DNA of 64,000 bases from Rhizobium leguminosarum (GCF_017876795.1 NZ_JAGIOR010000008.1:1-64000); one strand, 5' to 3'; positions 24,166 to 32,796 are shown, counted from the stretch's first letter. Notes: a model not told the origin generated them from the letters alone. Numbers and translations are program-made.

Positions 24166-24585
24166 GTTATTCAGGTCAACGTCAGATAGGTCGCAGCCGG
24201 ACTGCCTTGTGTTTAAAATAATATTAGATGCTATGTGTCAGTATTTTACGATTTTTATTTTACGATTATGCTGTGGCGATACGGTATAATACACAGAAAG
24301 TATAAACTGATTAATCATTATAAGAGAATAACATGGTATAGTTGTCATTGACATGGGAATCCAAAGCGAAACGAATATTTATAATAGTAAAACTGACTTT
24401 CATTAATTCAAAGACAATACATCAACAGAGCGCCTCTGGCGCAAAACGATACATAACCAATAAAACATAAACAATAAAACATAAACAATAAAGATAATAC
24501 CAACAAGGTAACGCAATAATATAACAAGCAACAAGATGAACGTAAACATTGGACAGCGCCGCGTGTTGGCTGCGAGAGCAACCCA
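24166..24585. other. T-DNA 3' region of the Plast gene
   Basis: AT-rich, without a gene. In the sense of the Plast gene it holds U-rich TGTTTTATTG-type tandem repeats (14-bp unit, 24459-24486 plus a partial copy) and an AATAAA at about 24255. These resemble plant far-upstream and near-upstream polyadenylation elements. Confidence 0.5.
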
Positions 24586-25251
24586 CTACTCCCAACCAGA
24601 TGCACTCGGCCAGTCAGTGGCAGGCATACGGGGCGGCCAAATCATCTCTCCATGGGCCACGATGTCGAAGTGCCCTCTTGTTATACAGCGGGTCCATACA
24701 CCATTGTTTTCTGCAGTGAAGCGGTCAGTGGGAAAGATAGCGAGGAAAGACTGCATATCGTCACGCTCCACGGTAGAGCACCATCGCTGGTGGTACTTAC
24801 TAACTGCAGATCTAGCAGTGATGTGCTGATTGTATGGCCAGAGGTCCATCGCCAGCACCACCCCAGGAAAATATTTAGTTGGGACGGGTTCTAAGTTCCT
24901 GTTTTCAACACAGTTTTGTACAATGTTTGTGGGCAAATAGGCATACAAGAGGGCGGGATCTGCAGGAATGCGTTCAAGGTCGATCTCTTCCCTATAGCCA
25001 AACATTGGAGTTTCGGTCATGCAGGGCACGATTTCGAGGCACCCAAAATCCCTTGGAGGAAGTCCCGCAGCTTGTTCATGAGCCCGCGCCTTAGCTAGCC
25101 ACTTGGTCTGAGCCTTCATGACCTGCTTGAGGTAAGCACGATATTGCTTAGCTGCCTTTGCAAGTTTAGCTTGGAGCTTGTCTTTGGGCACCCCCGTCAG
25201 GCAGATGCTGTTAAAAACGGGGCGTTCATAGGCTGGATAGTTTTCTGCCAT
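24586..25251 (-). CDS. RolB/Plast-family T-DNA protein
   Basis: 221 residues. FGCLEIVPCMTETPMFGYRE, then FPGVVLAMDLWPYNQ, YHQRWCSTVERDDMQSFLAI and FDIVAHGEMIWPP fit the RolB/Plast family of plant-expressed T-DNA proteins. Among these it reminds me most of Ri ORF13, but I cannot confirm the subfamily. Such proteins alter plant growth; this one would act in the plant cell. It is the only gene between the borders. Upstream are two TATATAAA-type elements and a CCAAT box, not a bacterial promoter. I see no LxCxE motif. The frame looks intact, so it may be functional. Confidence 0.8.
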   Translation of the reverse strand: MAENYPAYERPVFNSICLTGVPKDKLQAKLAKAAKQYRAYLKQVMKAQTKWLAKARAHEQAAGLPPRDFGCLEIVPCMTETPMFGYREEIDLERIPADPALLYAYLPTNIVQNCVENRNLEPVPTKYFPGVVLAMDLWPYNQHITARSAVSKYHQRWCSTVERDDMQSFLAIFPTDRFTAENNGVWTRCITRGHFDIVAHGEMIWPPRMPATDWPSASGWE

Positions 25252-25280
25252 TGTGCAGGTATGATGGACGATAAGGGTGT

Positions 25281-25364
25281 GGTTTATATAGAATGAGGTG
25301 ATTGTGTGGTGAATGCACTGACGAAATGAGGCTTTATATAGAGAGGGGATATCCTCCTTATTGG
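25281..25364 (-). promoter_or_regulatory. Plant-type promoter of the Plast gene
   Basis: In gene sense there are CTATATAAACC at 25281-25291 (30-40 bases before the ATG), CTCTCTATATAAAGC at 25331-25345, and CCAAT at 25360-25364. The second TATA would allow a leader of about 50 bases. This is eukaryotic promoter layout. Confidence 0.65.
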
Positions 25365-25526
25365 ACCGAATTCTTATAATATCCAGCCGCTACAATGGGC
25401 GGCATTTTTAAATATGTCCATTCGGGTCGTTGCAGAAGTCGCCGGCTTCCGTGCAGTCCAAAGGGCAACCGTTAGCGTTCTGTAAAGAGCCACCGAATTG
25501 CAAAGTCAACAAGCTGTCACATCAAA

Positions 25527-25551
25527 CGGCAGGATATATAGCTCTGTAGTC
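25527..25551 (+). promoter_or_regulatory. T-DNA right border repeat
   Basis: Starts CGGCAGGATATATAGCTC and ends TGTAGTC. It keeps the GGCAGGATATAT core and TGTA of octopine-type right borders; the last bases are degenerate. Same orientation as the left border. Confidence 0.82.
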
Positions 25552-25594
25552 TTTCTTTGTATGTGTATATGTGCATTTGTATGTCCATGTGTAG
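25552..25594 (+). promoter_or_regulatory. Overdrive-like T-rich tract
   Basis: Directly right of the border is a TG-rich tract with TTTGTATGT at 25556-25564 and again at 25576-25584. Overdrive (octopine Ti) and the TGTTTGTT repeats of Ri plasmids occupy this position and bind VirC1. The tract ends at the IS903-like element. Confidence 0.6.
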
Positions 25595-26768
25595 GGCGTT
25601 GGTGCGGGGATCAGCAAGTGAGCGGAATTTGGTCTTTGATGGGCCCGCTTATTTGGTTGCTCCCTTCGAGGCTTGGCAACGAACGGATTGCGGGCGTCCG
25701 CAGGCGAGCATTCGGTTCAAAATGGTGACGCCGATCGCAGCCTCTGTCTGCTGCGCATGGAATGACCGAGCGCGCAAACGCGACCCAATGACGCCTTTGT
25801 ATCGACCCATCGCGGTTTCAACCAAAGCCCGTTTGCCATAGCCGGCACCGTCCTGCCATTTCAACCGGCCATCGATCTGGATGGATGCAATGTGATCGTC
25901 TCTCTGGCAGGACGCCTGGGCGTTGGCTCGTTCCACTGCATTCGAGCGCGGTGGAATAACGACCTTCGCGCCTGCGCTATGACCCAGAATTGCGTCATAG
26001 CTTGGCTCGCCATCATAGGCGCCATCGGCAGTGAACTGGTCGATCTCATCGTCGATCTGATCCAGCAATAGGTCCAGCTGCGAGGCATCGCCGGTTTCCT
26101 GATCTGTCAGACTATGGGCAATGATCTCGCCACTGTCGGCGTCAACCGCCAAGTGCAGTTTTCTCCAGCCACGCCGGGACTTCGCTCCATGCTTTTCTTC
26201 CAGCCATTGGCCGGCGCCATAGATCTTGAGCCCGGTACTGTCGACCAGGACGTGAATGGGTCCGTTCGCCACAGGCTGCCGGTCGTTGCTTCTGGCCGAT
26301 GGCTTCCAGGTTCTGGCCCGTCGGCTCAGCGTGGTGTGATCGGGCACGGCCAGATCCAATGTCATCATATCAAGCACCGAACTCAAAAGCCCTTCGCTTT
26401 GGCGCAAACGCAGCCCAAAGACCATGCCCAGCATCAGCGTAGTTTCGATCGCCAGATCCGAATAGAGAGGCTGGCCACCACGCGTCTTGCGAGGTGGAGC
26501 CGCCCAGCCCGCCAGCGCGTCCGGCGTTATCCAAAGGGTTAAACTGCCACGGCGGCCAAGGCCCGCCTCATACTCCGCCCAGTTCGTCACTTTGAACTTC
26601 ATTTTACCGATGTGGTGGCGACGGGCGGCGTTGTGCTTATGCGGCATGCGGGATCAATCAACCTATTTTCGATCCCGGCCACATAGATGCAAAATGTTGA
26701 AATTTGATCCCGGCACCAAAGCCCCCAACAGCCAGAAATCGTTCAATTCCCATTCATGCACCAAAGCT
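25595..26768 (-). mobile_element. IS903-like IS5-family element, copy 1
   Basis: 1174 bp, the same length as copies at 37884-39057 and 55285-56458. The inner ends match well: GGCTTTGGTGCCGGGATCA versus GGCGTTGGTGCGGGGATCA. All three copies also share about 45 bp outside one end, finishing in a second AGCTTTGGTGC. No target duplication is seen. Confidence 0.9.
25649..26647 (-). CDS. IS5-family (IS903 group) transposase, copy 1
   Basis: 332 residues, starting MPHKHNAARRHHIGKMKFKV. DDE residues lie in HVLVDSTGLKIYG, in FTADGAYDGEPSYDA, and the Glu near RALVETAMGRYKGVIGSRLR. Intact and the same protein as copies 2 and 3. It lies against the right border/overdrive of the T-DNA. Confidence 0.95.
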   Translation of the reverse strand: MPHKHNAARRHHIGKMKFKVTNWAEYEAGLGRRGSLTLWITPDALAGWAAPPRKTRGGQPLYSDLAIETTLMLGMVFGLRLRQSEGLLSSVLDMMTLDLAVPDHTTLSRRARTWKPSARSNDRQPVANGPIHVLVDSTGLKIYGAGQWLEEKHGAKSRRGWRKLHLAVDADSGEIIAHSLTDQETGDASQLDLLLDQIDDEIDQFTADGAYDGEPSYDAILGHSAGAKVVIPPRSNAVERANAQASCQRDDHIASIQIDGRLKWQDGAGYGKRALVETAMGRYKGVIGSRLRARSFHAQQTEAAIGVTILNRMLACGRPQSVRCQASKGATK

Positions 26769-26890
26769 CATCTGCGGATGAGACAGGCCTCGCCGAACAG
26801 GTTCGGTTCGATCGACATGGCATAATACCGGGCCATATTTTATTGGCGTCGATGCGTTCGACATAGAGCTGGTAGCGTTGCGCAATCATG
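26769..26890 (-). pseudogene. WGR-domain protein N-terminal fragment
   Basis: The minus strand gives MIAQRYQLYVERIDANK, then after a one-base loss MARYYAMSIEPNLFGEACLI ending RR. This is the usual start of small rhizobial WGR-domain proteins. The IS903-like element cuts it just before the WGR triplet. Confidence 0.65.
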
Positions 26891-27299
26891 AAACACAGAA
26901 TCGGACACGGAAGACTTTGCGTCCAACGACATATTTGAATCGGTCGGTGTCGATTGATTCATAGCGATGATGGCTTGTCGCCGGATGATCCGGGCGAGCC
27001 GCCTGCGGCGGACGGTGCTATTCGCCGTCGCTCACGGAGCCTGCAAGCGGTCTCCGCCCATTCGGGTCACGCTCCTTTCGCGGCTTCCACACCGGCGGCG
27101 CGAAGTTTCCGCGACCACGGCCGAGAATAGAGTGCATGGCCGGCTGAACGCCGGATACGGACACGGCGCCTGAGGCGCCGTGGTCTATCTCTCTCTGAAT
27201 TTCCTATTGTCGCATTCGACCCGACGGCCTCAAGGACATCGCGGCCCCTCCAATTTTTCCGCCGCGCCGCTGACGCGACACGACGTACGCATCCGAGGT
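26891..27299. other. Interval without recognised genes
   Basis: No supported reading frame. It contains GC-rich dyads (GGCGCCTGAGGCGCC near 27166) that could form a transcription terminator. Confidence 0.4.
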
Positions 27300-28844
27300 G
27301 GCTTTCGATTACCCACATCCTGCAGACGAGGTTGCATCCGATGAATCGTCTGTGATTCTGTCTGTGACGCCGAATCACGGAGGCGTCGCAGATACGAGGA
27401 TATGGGAGCTGGCGAAGCGGGCTGGCTTGCCGATGAGATCATTTCATCAGGTCTGCCAGACAAACGCCTGGCGCGCCGGATGCACCGACTTCTTGACCAG
27501 ATGACGTCAGCACCTGGTCACCCTATCCCGGCGGCGTGTGGCGACTGGGCTGCGACGAAAGCGGCCTACCGGTTCTTTGACAATCCACGGGTTACAGAGC
27601 ACGGCGTGCTGGCTGGCCATTTCGCTGCGACCGTCAGGCGCTGCGCAGACAGTGAAGGTCCGATCCTGATCGTGCAGGACACCACAGAGTTCACTTACAG
27701 CCGTACGCGGCTGGGCAAGATCGGCTTCACCAAGACCATTAACGCCGGGGCTTATAAGGCAGGGCGATCCTACCCGGTAACGTTGTGTGGAATGTTGATG
27801 CATTCGAGCCTGGCGTTAACTCTGGAAGGCACGCCGCTTGGGCTGACTGCAGCGAAATTCTGGACGCGTACGAAGTACAAGGGAACCTGGACGCTCAAGC
27901 GCCATATCAATCCCACACGCGTTCCGATCGAGACGAAGGAAAGCTATCGTTGGCTGGAGAACCTGCGCCAGTCAATGGCGCTGATCGGAACACCGGAACG
28001 CTGTGTGCATGTGGCCGACCGCGAGAGCGATATCTACGAACTGTTCTGCCTCGCGCAGGATCTCGGCACGCGCTTTCTGGTGCGGGTGCAGACCAACCGA
28101 TTGGCGGCCGAGCCGCCCGGCTGCGAGCCGAAACCGGGATCGCATCGGGTCTTCGCCCAGCTCTCGGCAGAGCCTTGGGTAGGATGTCATTGTGTCAAGA
28201 TCGGCCAGCACGAAACCGCGCGCCTGCATGTGAAATTTGCCACCATCGAAACCCTACCGCCCAAAGGCAAGCGGAAGCGCTACGCACCCCAGCTTCTCAC
28301 CTACATCCATGCTCTTGAGATCGATCCGCCGGCGGACCGTGCGCCGATCGACTGGAAGCTGGTGACCAATCTGCCTGTCGAGGATATCACCGCCGCCATC
28401 GAGAAACTTGAATGGTACGCCTTGCGCTGGAAAGTCGAGGTCTTTCATAAGGTGATGAAATCCGGCTGCGGCGCCGAAAAGGCAAGGCTCGAGACCGCAG
28501 ATCGATTGGCGAAGTTCCTCGCCCTCATTGCGGTGGTCAGTTGGCGGATATTTTTCCTCACCATGTCTGCACGGGAAAAGCCCGAGGCGGAGCCGGAGAC
28601 AGTTCTTACCCCGGCTGAAATCGCGACACTCGACAGCATCGATGCAGCGCGCCCTACGCCGCGCATCCTGCGCAGGACCCTTGCCTCCTATTTGCTACAG
28701 ATCGCCATGCTCGGTGGCTACCTCGCTCGCAAGCACGATCCTCCTCCCGGCAACATGGTCGTATGGAGAGGGCTGACCCGCCTCAATGACATCGCATTTG
28801 GCATCTCCATCGGAACGCGCCGACAATGTGGGTAATCGAAAGCC
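27300..28844 (+). mobile_element. IS4-family (IS50-like) element
   Basis: Perfect 19-bp terminal inverted repeats, GGCTTTCGATTACCCACAT, at 27300-27318 and 28826-28844. It encloses one transposase. I see no matching 9-bp target duplication. Confidence 0.92.
27402..28835 (+). CDS. IS4-family, Tn5-like transposase
   Basis: 477 residues, typical for IS50-type enzymes. The N-terminal DNA-binding motif SAPGHPIPAACGDWAATKAA and YRFFDNPRVTEHGVLAGH is the Tn5 N-terminal domain. The first Asp is in PILIVQDTTEFTYS, the second in CVHVADRESDIYEL, and the Glu in the YREK-like WYALRWKVEVFHKVMKSGC. The C-terminus has SYLLQIAMLGGYLARKHDPP. Intact. Confidence 0.93.
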   Translation: MGAGEAGWLADEIISSGLPDKRLARRMHRLLDQMTSAPGHPIPAACGDWAATKAAYRFFDNPRVTEHGVLAGHFAATVRRCADSEGPILIVQDTTEFTYSRTRLGKIGFTKTINAGAYKAGRSYPVTLCGMLMHSSLALTLEGTPLGLTAAKFWTRTKYKGTWTLKRHINPTRVPIETKESYRWLENLRQSMALIGTPERCVHVADRESDIYELFCLAQDLGTRFLVRVQTNRLAAEPPGCEPKPGSHRVFAQLSAEPWVGCHCVKIGQHETARLHVKFATIETLPPKGKRKRYAPQLLTYIHALEIDPPADRAPIDWKLVTNLPVEDITAAIEKLEWYALRWKVEVFHKVMKSGCGAEKARLETADRLAKFLALIAVVSWRIFFLTMSAREKPEAEPETVLTPAEIATLDSIDAARPTPRILRRTLASYLLQIAMLGGYLARKHDPPPGNMVVWRGLTRLNDIAFGISIGTRRQCG

Positions 28845-28891
28845 GAGCAGGACCGCGGGATTTTGGGTGCCGCGCGTGGTAATGTCGGTTC

Positions 28892-29125
28892 ATGGAGATC
28901 GATGAGGACAAGATCGACGATGCCGTTTTGGCGCTGTTATGGCTTACGCTGCATAACGAGCGCTGGGCCTGGAAGGATTTTGACTGGGCGACGACGGATC
29001 GCTTGCATCAGAAAGGCCTGATCAGTGATCCGGTGAACAAGTCGAAGTCGCTGGTGCTGACGGACGAGGGTCTGCGCCGTTCGGAGGAGCTGTTTACGCG
29101 GCAGCCGGGATTGCCACCGCCTTGA
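28892..29125 (+). CDS. DUF6429-like small protein, 3' end altered by IS66
   Basis: 77 residues: MEIDEDKIDDAVLALLWLTL, then HQKGLISDPVNKSKSLVLTD. This pattern occurs in many rhizobial small proteins annotated DUF6429, of unknown function. The last residues after RRSEELF run into the IS66 3' end, so the native C-terminus is probably replaced. Expression and role are not evident. Confidence 0.65.
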   Translation: MEIDEDKIDDAVLALLWLTLHNERWAWKDFDWATTDRLHQKGLISDPVNKSKSLVLTDEGLRRSEELFTRQPGLPPP

Positions 29126-30737
29126 TCGCCTTCCACTCCCAAGGCAAGAGCTCATGCAGGCGGGAGACGGGAAGATCGGCGATGCGGGCCAGCACGTCGG
29201 CAAGCCAGGCCTTCGGGTCGATGTCGTTGAGGCGAGCCGTCGTAATAAGGGTCAGCATGATGGCCGCCCGGTCGGCGCCCCGATCGGATCCGGCGAAGCT
29301 CCAGTTCTTTCTTCCGCATGCAACCCCGCGCAGGGCTCTTTCCGCCGCGTTATTCGTCATGCAGATCCTGCCGTCGTCGGCGTATCTGGCAAAGTCGTCC
29401 CAGCGCGACAGCATATAGTTGATGGGTTCAATCACCGGTGAGGATCGCGACAGGCCTTCGAGTTCCAGCCTGAACCAAGCCTCCAGTTCGTCGAGCAGCG
29501 GCTTGCTCTTTTCCTGGCGTACGGCAAGGCGCTCTTCTGCACTCCAGCCGTTGATCTCGCGCTCGATGGCGAACAACGCGTCGATGCGTTTGACCGCCTC
29601 CAACGCCGTCGCCGAGACAGGCCGTGCGCCTTTACCCCGGCGCGCACTGCGAGAGACGTCGGCCAGCTCGAAGAACTTTCGCCGCGCATGGGCAAAACAG
29701 AAGGCCGGCGTCACCGGGATTTGTTTCCTGCTCCGGTCAAAGAGCGGATTGAAGCCATTGTAGCAATCGGCCTGCAGGATACCGGTGAACTCGGCCAAAT
29801 GTCGTTGCGGATGTTCGCCACGCCGGTCGCTGGAGGCGTAGAAGACGGCGGCTGGCGGCGCGAGCCCTCCAAATGGCCGGTCGTCGCAAACGTAAGTCCA
29901 TATGCGGCCGGTGATGCACTGCCCCTTGGCGAGGATCGGGATGGTGGTGTCGTCGCCGTGCAACCGCTCGGCCGCAAACACATGGGTCTCAATAAGATCG
30001 AACAGCGGTTTGACGGCGGCGCTGACGTAACCAACCTGGTCGGCAAGCGTCTGGGTAGACAGATCGATCCCTTCGCTGCGAAAGCGTCGACTTTGGCGGT
30101 TGAGCGGTTGGTGCTCGGAGAATTTGTCGAAGACGATGGTGGAAAGAAGGTTGGGGCCGAGGAAGCCGCGTGGTGTTGCATGGAAGGGTGCGGGAGCCTG
30201 GCTGATGCAACCGCAGTCCCGGCAGGTAAACTTCTCCCGCACCGTTTCCACGACCTTGAAGCGGCGCGGGATCTCCTCCAGCGTCTCGGTGGTATCCTCA
30301 CCCAGCTTCGACAGCCGCTCGCCGCCGCAGTGATCGCAGGCCGTGGGGGCTGCGGTGATGACGCGCTCGCGTTCGATATTCTCTGGCCAAGGCTTGCGCA
30401 CTGGTCGCTTGCGGGTGAAGGCACGCACGGCTTGGGTTTTGGCGGCAGACGTTCCTGAAGCGAGCTCGTCCTCGGTCGCGTCGGCGACCAGCTCTTCGAG
30501 CTGCAGTTCCATCTGGTCGATCAGCCGCTGGGTGCGCTCCCGGCTCGGACCGTGTTTGTCGCGTTCCAACTTGGCGATCAGCAATTGCAGATGGGCGTTG
30601 AGCGCCTCGATGCTGGAAAGCTCTGCTTTGGCTTTGGTCGCTTCGGCCTCGGCGTGCAATCGCGCCTCGCGTTCTGCCAGCAGCGCGGCGTGGGCGCTGG
30701 CAAGATCGTCAGGAAGGGAAAGCGGCGGCAACGACAT
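29094..30737 (-). CDS. tnpC: IS66 transposase TnpC
   Basis: 547 residues from ATG 30737 (MSLPPLSLPDDLASAHAALL). Order: N-terminal coiled coil (ALNAHLQLLIAKLERDKHGP), zinc-finger CDHCGGERL and CRDCGC, then the DDE domain with LHGDDTTIPILAKG and LQADCYNGFNPLF, and the tail LHELLPWEWKAIKAV. Together with tnpA and tnpB it forms a complete IS66 set, so this element may be active. Confidence 0.95.
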   Translation of the reverse strand: MSLPPLSLPDDLASAHAALLAEREARLHAEAEATKAKAELSSIEALNAHLQLLIAKLERDKHGPSRERTQRLIDQMELQLEELVADATEDELASGTSAAKTQAVRAFTRKRPVRKPWPENIERERVITAAPTACDHCGGERLSKLGEDTTETLEEIPRRFKVVETVREKFTCRDCGCISQAPAPFHATPRGFLGPNLLSTIVFDKFSEHQPLNRQSRRFRSEGIDLSTQTLADQVGYVSAAVKPLFDLIETHVFAAERLHGDDTTIPILAKGQCITGRIWTYVCDDRPFGGLAPPAAVFYASSDRRGEHPQRHLAEFTGILQADCYNGFNPLFDRSRKQIPVTPAFCFAHARRKFFELADVSRSARRGKGARPVSATALEAVKRIDALFAIEREINGWSAEERLAVRQEKSKPLLDELEAWFRLELEGLSRSSPVIEPINYMLSRWDDFARYADDGRICMTNNAAERALRGVACGRKNWSFAGSDRGADRAAIMLTLITTARLNDIDPKAWLADVLARIADLPVSRLHELLPWEWKAIKAVAIPAAA

Positions 30738-30784
30738 GGCAACATAGGAACATATTTCTTCAACGAATTCAATGAAGAAGGCGC

Positions 30785-31135
30785 TCAAACCCGTGTCGGA
30801 CGCCAGGTTTCCTGAGGGGCTCGCCAGTCAATTCCGGATAGCAAATAGGAAAGCTGCGCCGGTGTGATCGCCACCGCGCCGCCCTCTGCATTCGGCCAGA
30901 TAAACCGGCCGCGTTCCAATTTTTTCGTGAACAGGCATGCGCCCTGGCCATCATGCCAGATCAATTTTACCAGATCACCTCGGCGGCCCCGGAAGCAGAA
31001 CAGATGACCGCCCAGAGGGTCATGCTTCAACACTTCCTGCACCCGAAGGGCCAGCGAAGGAAAGCCGCACCGCATGTCTGTATGTCCGGTCGACAGCCAA
31101 ACCTTGACTCCCGTTCCCATCGGAAACGGGTTCAT
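30785..31135 (-). CDS. tnpB: IS66 TnpB (Orf2)
   Basis: 116 residues, standard length. VKVWLSTGHTDMRCGFPSLA, then LFCFRGRRGDLVKLIWHDGQ and GACLFTKKLERGRFIWP are the family signature. The start overlaps the tnpA stop by four bases (ATGA), giving translational coupling. Confidence 0.95.
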   Translation of the reverse strand: MNPFPMGTGVKVWLSTGHTDMRCGFPSLALRVQEVLKHDPLGGHLFCFRGRRGDLVKLIWHDGQGACLFTKKLERGRFIWPNAEGGAVAITPAQLSYLLSGIDWRAPQETWRPTRV

Positions 31136-31560
31136 CGCAACGTCTCCAGACCCCGCATAATCCGCAGCAGCACGTCCACGTCGACATCCCGACCGACGAT
31201 CACACGCCGGTCGTTCGCACTCACCACCTCCATGCGACCGTGGTCGCTGACAGGCGGCGGCACAGCGACAGTCGCCGCAGGTGGCGTGTTCGCAACAACC
31301 GGCTCGGCAACAACGATCGCTGGAACAAACCCGTTTGTCGAGCGGTGGACAAGCCGTCCTTCCCGCGCGGCCCTGCGCCAGGCATTCAACTGCCAGCGCG
31401 TGATCCCATGACGCTGCGCCGTGGCCGTCACCTGCCGCGGGCCGTTATAACTCTCAGCCACAATCGCCAGCTTCGCTTCATCCGTGAAACGCCGGCGACG
31501 CCCGCTATCGACAATCTCCATCCGGCTGAAATGCCCGGTGAGATCATTCATCAAGTCCAT
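31132..31560 (-). CDS. tnpA: IS66 TnpA (Orf1)
   Basis: 142 residues. The helix-turn-helix segment RRRRFTDEAKLAIVAESY with TATAQRHGITRWQLNAWRR marks IS66 TnpA (transposase_8 type). It is the first gene of the tnpA-tnpB-tnpC operon. Confidence 0.93.
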   Translation of the reverse strand: MDLMNDLTGHFSRMEIVDSGRRRRFTDEAKLAIVAESYNGPRQVTATAQRHGITRWQLNAWRRAAREGRLVHRSTNGFVPAIVVAEPVVANTPPAATVAVPPPVSDHGRMEVVSANDRRVIVGRDVDVDVLLRIMRGLETLR

Positions 31561-31767
31561 GTGTGAAGCACCGTCTATATTGCCGTCTATATAGACAGAG
31601 CATCCACACTCTCACTCACTCCACAATGCGGCCCAACTCGGATGAGTACGACACGACGAAAAAATCGGTTCCTCCGCTCGCCGCCGCTGGCGGTCGCTAT
31701 CGCGATCCTTGACCCCTTGGGCCGCCAATGCGGGCGCCTTTTCGTCAGAACGAAAAGGAGGCTTCTT
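31561..31767. other. IS66 left end and promoter region of the next gene
   Basis: Holds the end of the IS66 element and a short interval before 31768. A hairpin GCGCCTTTTCGTCAGAACGAAAAGG-like dyad precedes the start codon. Confidence 0.4.
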
Positions 31768-32250
31768 ATGTCTGATTTCAACTTTCTCATGCTTCATGCC
31801 AAGCTCGCCGGCTTCAAGCTTCTCGTAACCGCGAACCGTATCGGTTGCGATGATGAATTCTCAACGACGCTCCACGACCGGCTGCTGGCCGGCCTCGATG
31901 CAGCGATCGACGCGACGCGCCACATCATGGCCCTGCAACGTGAACTGCTTTCTGGGGATGACCCCGACGGCATGATCTCGTGCGAGCTTCAAGGTGCGGA
32001 AGAAATCCTCGCCCGCCGTACGATTGTACTGCTCGATGAACTGGAGATCGATTACGACACCAACGAATATCGGGTCAACGCAGGCGAGGGGCACAACGCA
32101 CTGGCGGCAGACTGCGACGGCATCGAGATCAGCTATCCGGCGTCCGTCTCTGTGAGCGACACGGAGATCGGTCCCCTCGCTACGATCATCCGCGATATTG
32201 CGCGGGAGACAGGCATTGCCATCAGCATTGCGCGGGTCGTCTATGACTGA
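31768..32250 (+). CDS. Hypothetical protein
   Basis: 160 residues from ATG 31768, chosen because AAAAGGAGG lies just upstream; the frame is open further 5'. The N-terminus MSDFNFLMLHAKLAGFKLLV is amphipathic. The middle is acidic (ILARRTIVLLDELEIDYDTN). The C-terminus IIRDIARETGIAISIARVVY looks folded. No family recognised. It precedes a hairpin and a repeat-rich gene-free block. Confidence 0.6.
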   Translation: MSDFNFLMLHAKLAGFKLLVTANRIGCDDEFSTTLHDRLLAGLDAAIDATRHIMALQRELLSGDDPDGMISCELQGAEEILARRTIVLLDELEIDYDTNEYRVNAGEGHNALAADCDGIEISYPASVSVSDTEIGPLATIIRDIARETGIAISIARVVYD

Positions 32251-32261
32251 AGTGGTAGGGG

Positions 32262-32284
32262 GAGAGGCGGCTCCGCCGTCTCTC
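32262..32284. terminator. Hairpin after the hypothetical gene
   Basis: GAGAGGCGG-CTCCG-CCGTCTCTC forms a near-perfect stem 11 bases after the stop, with a T-rich run (TCATCTTTC) following. Confidence 0.6.
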
Positions 32285-32455
32285 ATCTTTCGCGTTGGCT
32301 TGACCGCTTTGCCGACATCGAGCCGGCGCGCGGCCTTGAGGGGAAAGACTTTCCGCCTCTTCCCTCAAGCACCCTTCTCCTTGCGGAGCGGGTTTACACC
32401 CGCCCGGCCTGTCGGGCCGGTAGGCGGACGCTGCCGCGACTTCCCCAAACAAGGC

Positions 32456-32524
32456 GGAAAGAAGGATCACCTTGCGCTACACCCCTCATGCTTCGGGCAT
32501 CCGCTTCAGGTGATCCTTCTTTCC
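32456..32524. repeat. 17-bp perfect inverted repeat with 35-bp loop
   Basis: GGAAAGAAGGATCACCT at 32456-32472 is exactly complemented at 32508-32524. No gene lies inside. Confidence 0.9.
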
Positions 32525-32631
32525 TGCGGCGCGTTCATCGTCTCATCGTTCGCTTGCCATCGATGCCCGCTCCCTCCGGTCCCGGACATCCCGGCAGCTC
32601 ACGACGACGCCTCGCTTCAGCATCTCTACTC

Positions 32632-32754
32632 AATCGGCCTGGACGTCGTGCTGTTCCTCCGGCGCGGATCACAGGCTTGCGCCCGCGATCGCTGTTGCTT
32701 TTGTCTGACGACTCGCAACAGCATGGCGCCTCGGGCACGACGTCCAGGCCGATT
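32632..32754. repeat. 20-bp perfect inverted repeat with nested 8-bp dyad
   Basis: AATCGGCCTGGACGTCGTGC at 32632-32651 is exactly complemented at 32735-32754. Inside lies GCTGTTGC / GCAACAGC (32691-32698, 32715-32722). Confidence 0.9.
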
Positions 32755-32764
32755 TGGTGAGAGA

Positions 32765-32796
32765 TGGCAGGATAGGCTATTGGTATACCAATAGCC
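32765..32796. repeat. 22-bp perfect palindrome overlapping a border-like sequence
   Basis: The palindrome at 32775-32796 has half-site GGCTATTGGTA. It overlaps TGGCAGGATA at 32765-32774, which matches the first ten bases of a T-DNA border; TATTGGTATA follows after three extra bases. Confidence 0.8.

Larger units (their letters stand above)
24009..25551. other. Miniature T-DNA (left border to right border)
   Basis: Two border repeats in the same orientation, 1543 bp apart from outer end to outer end, enclose AT-rich DNA with one Plast-family gene. The overdrive-like tract lies outside the right end, as in Ti and Ri plasmids. No opine, auxin or cytokinin gene is present. The base composition contrasts with the GC-rich plasmid backbone. 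Confidence 0.8.

Noticed and set aside
29688..30458. 256-codon plus-strand frame opposite IS66 tnpC
   Set aside because: Antisense to an intact IS66 TnpC with no motifs of its own.
32198..32794. 198-codon plus-strand frame after the hypothetical gene
   Set aside because: It runs through two perfect inverted repeats, has erratic composition and no start context; better seen as a repeat-rich non-coding block.
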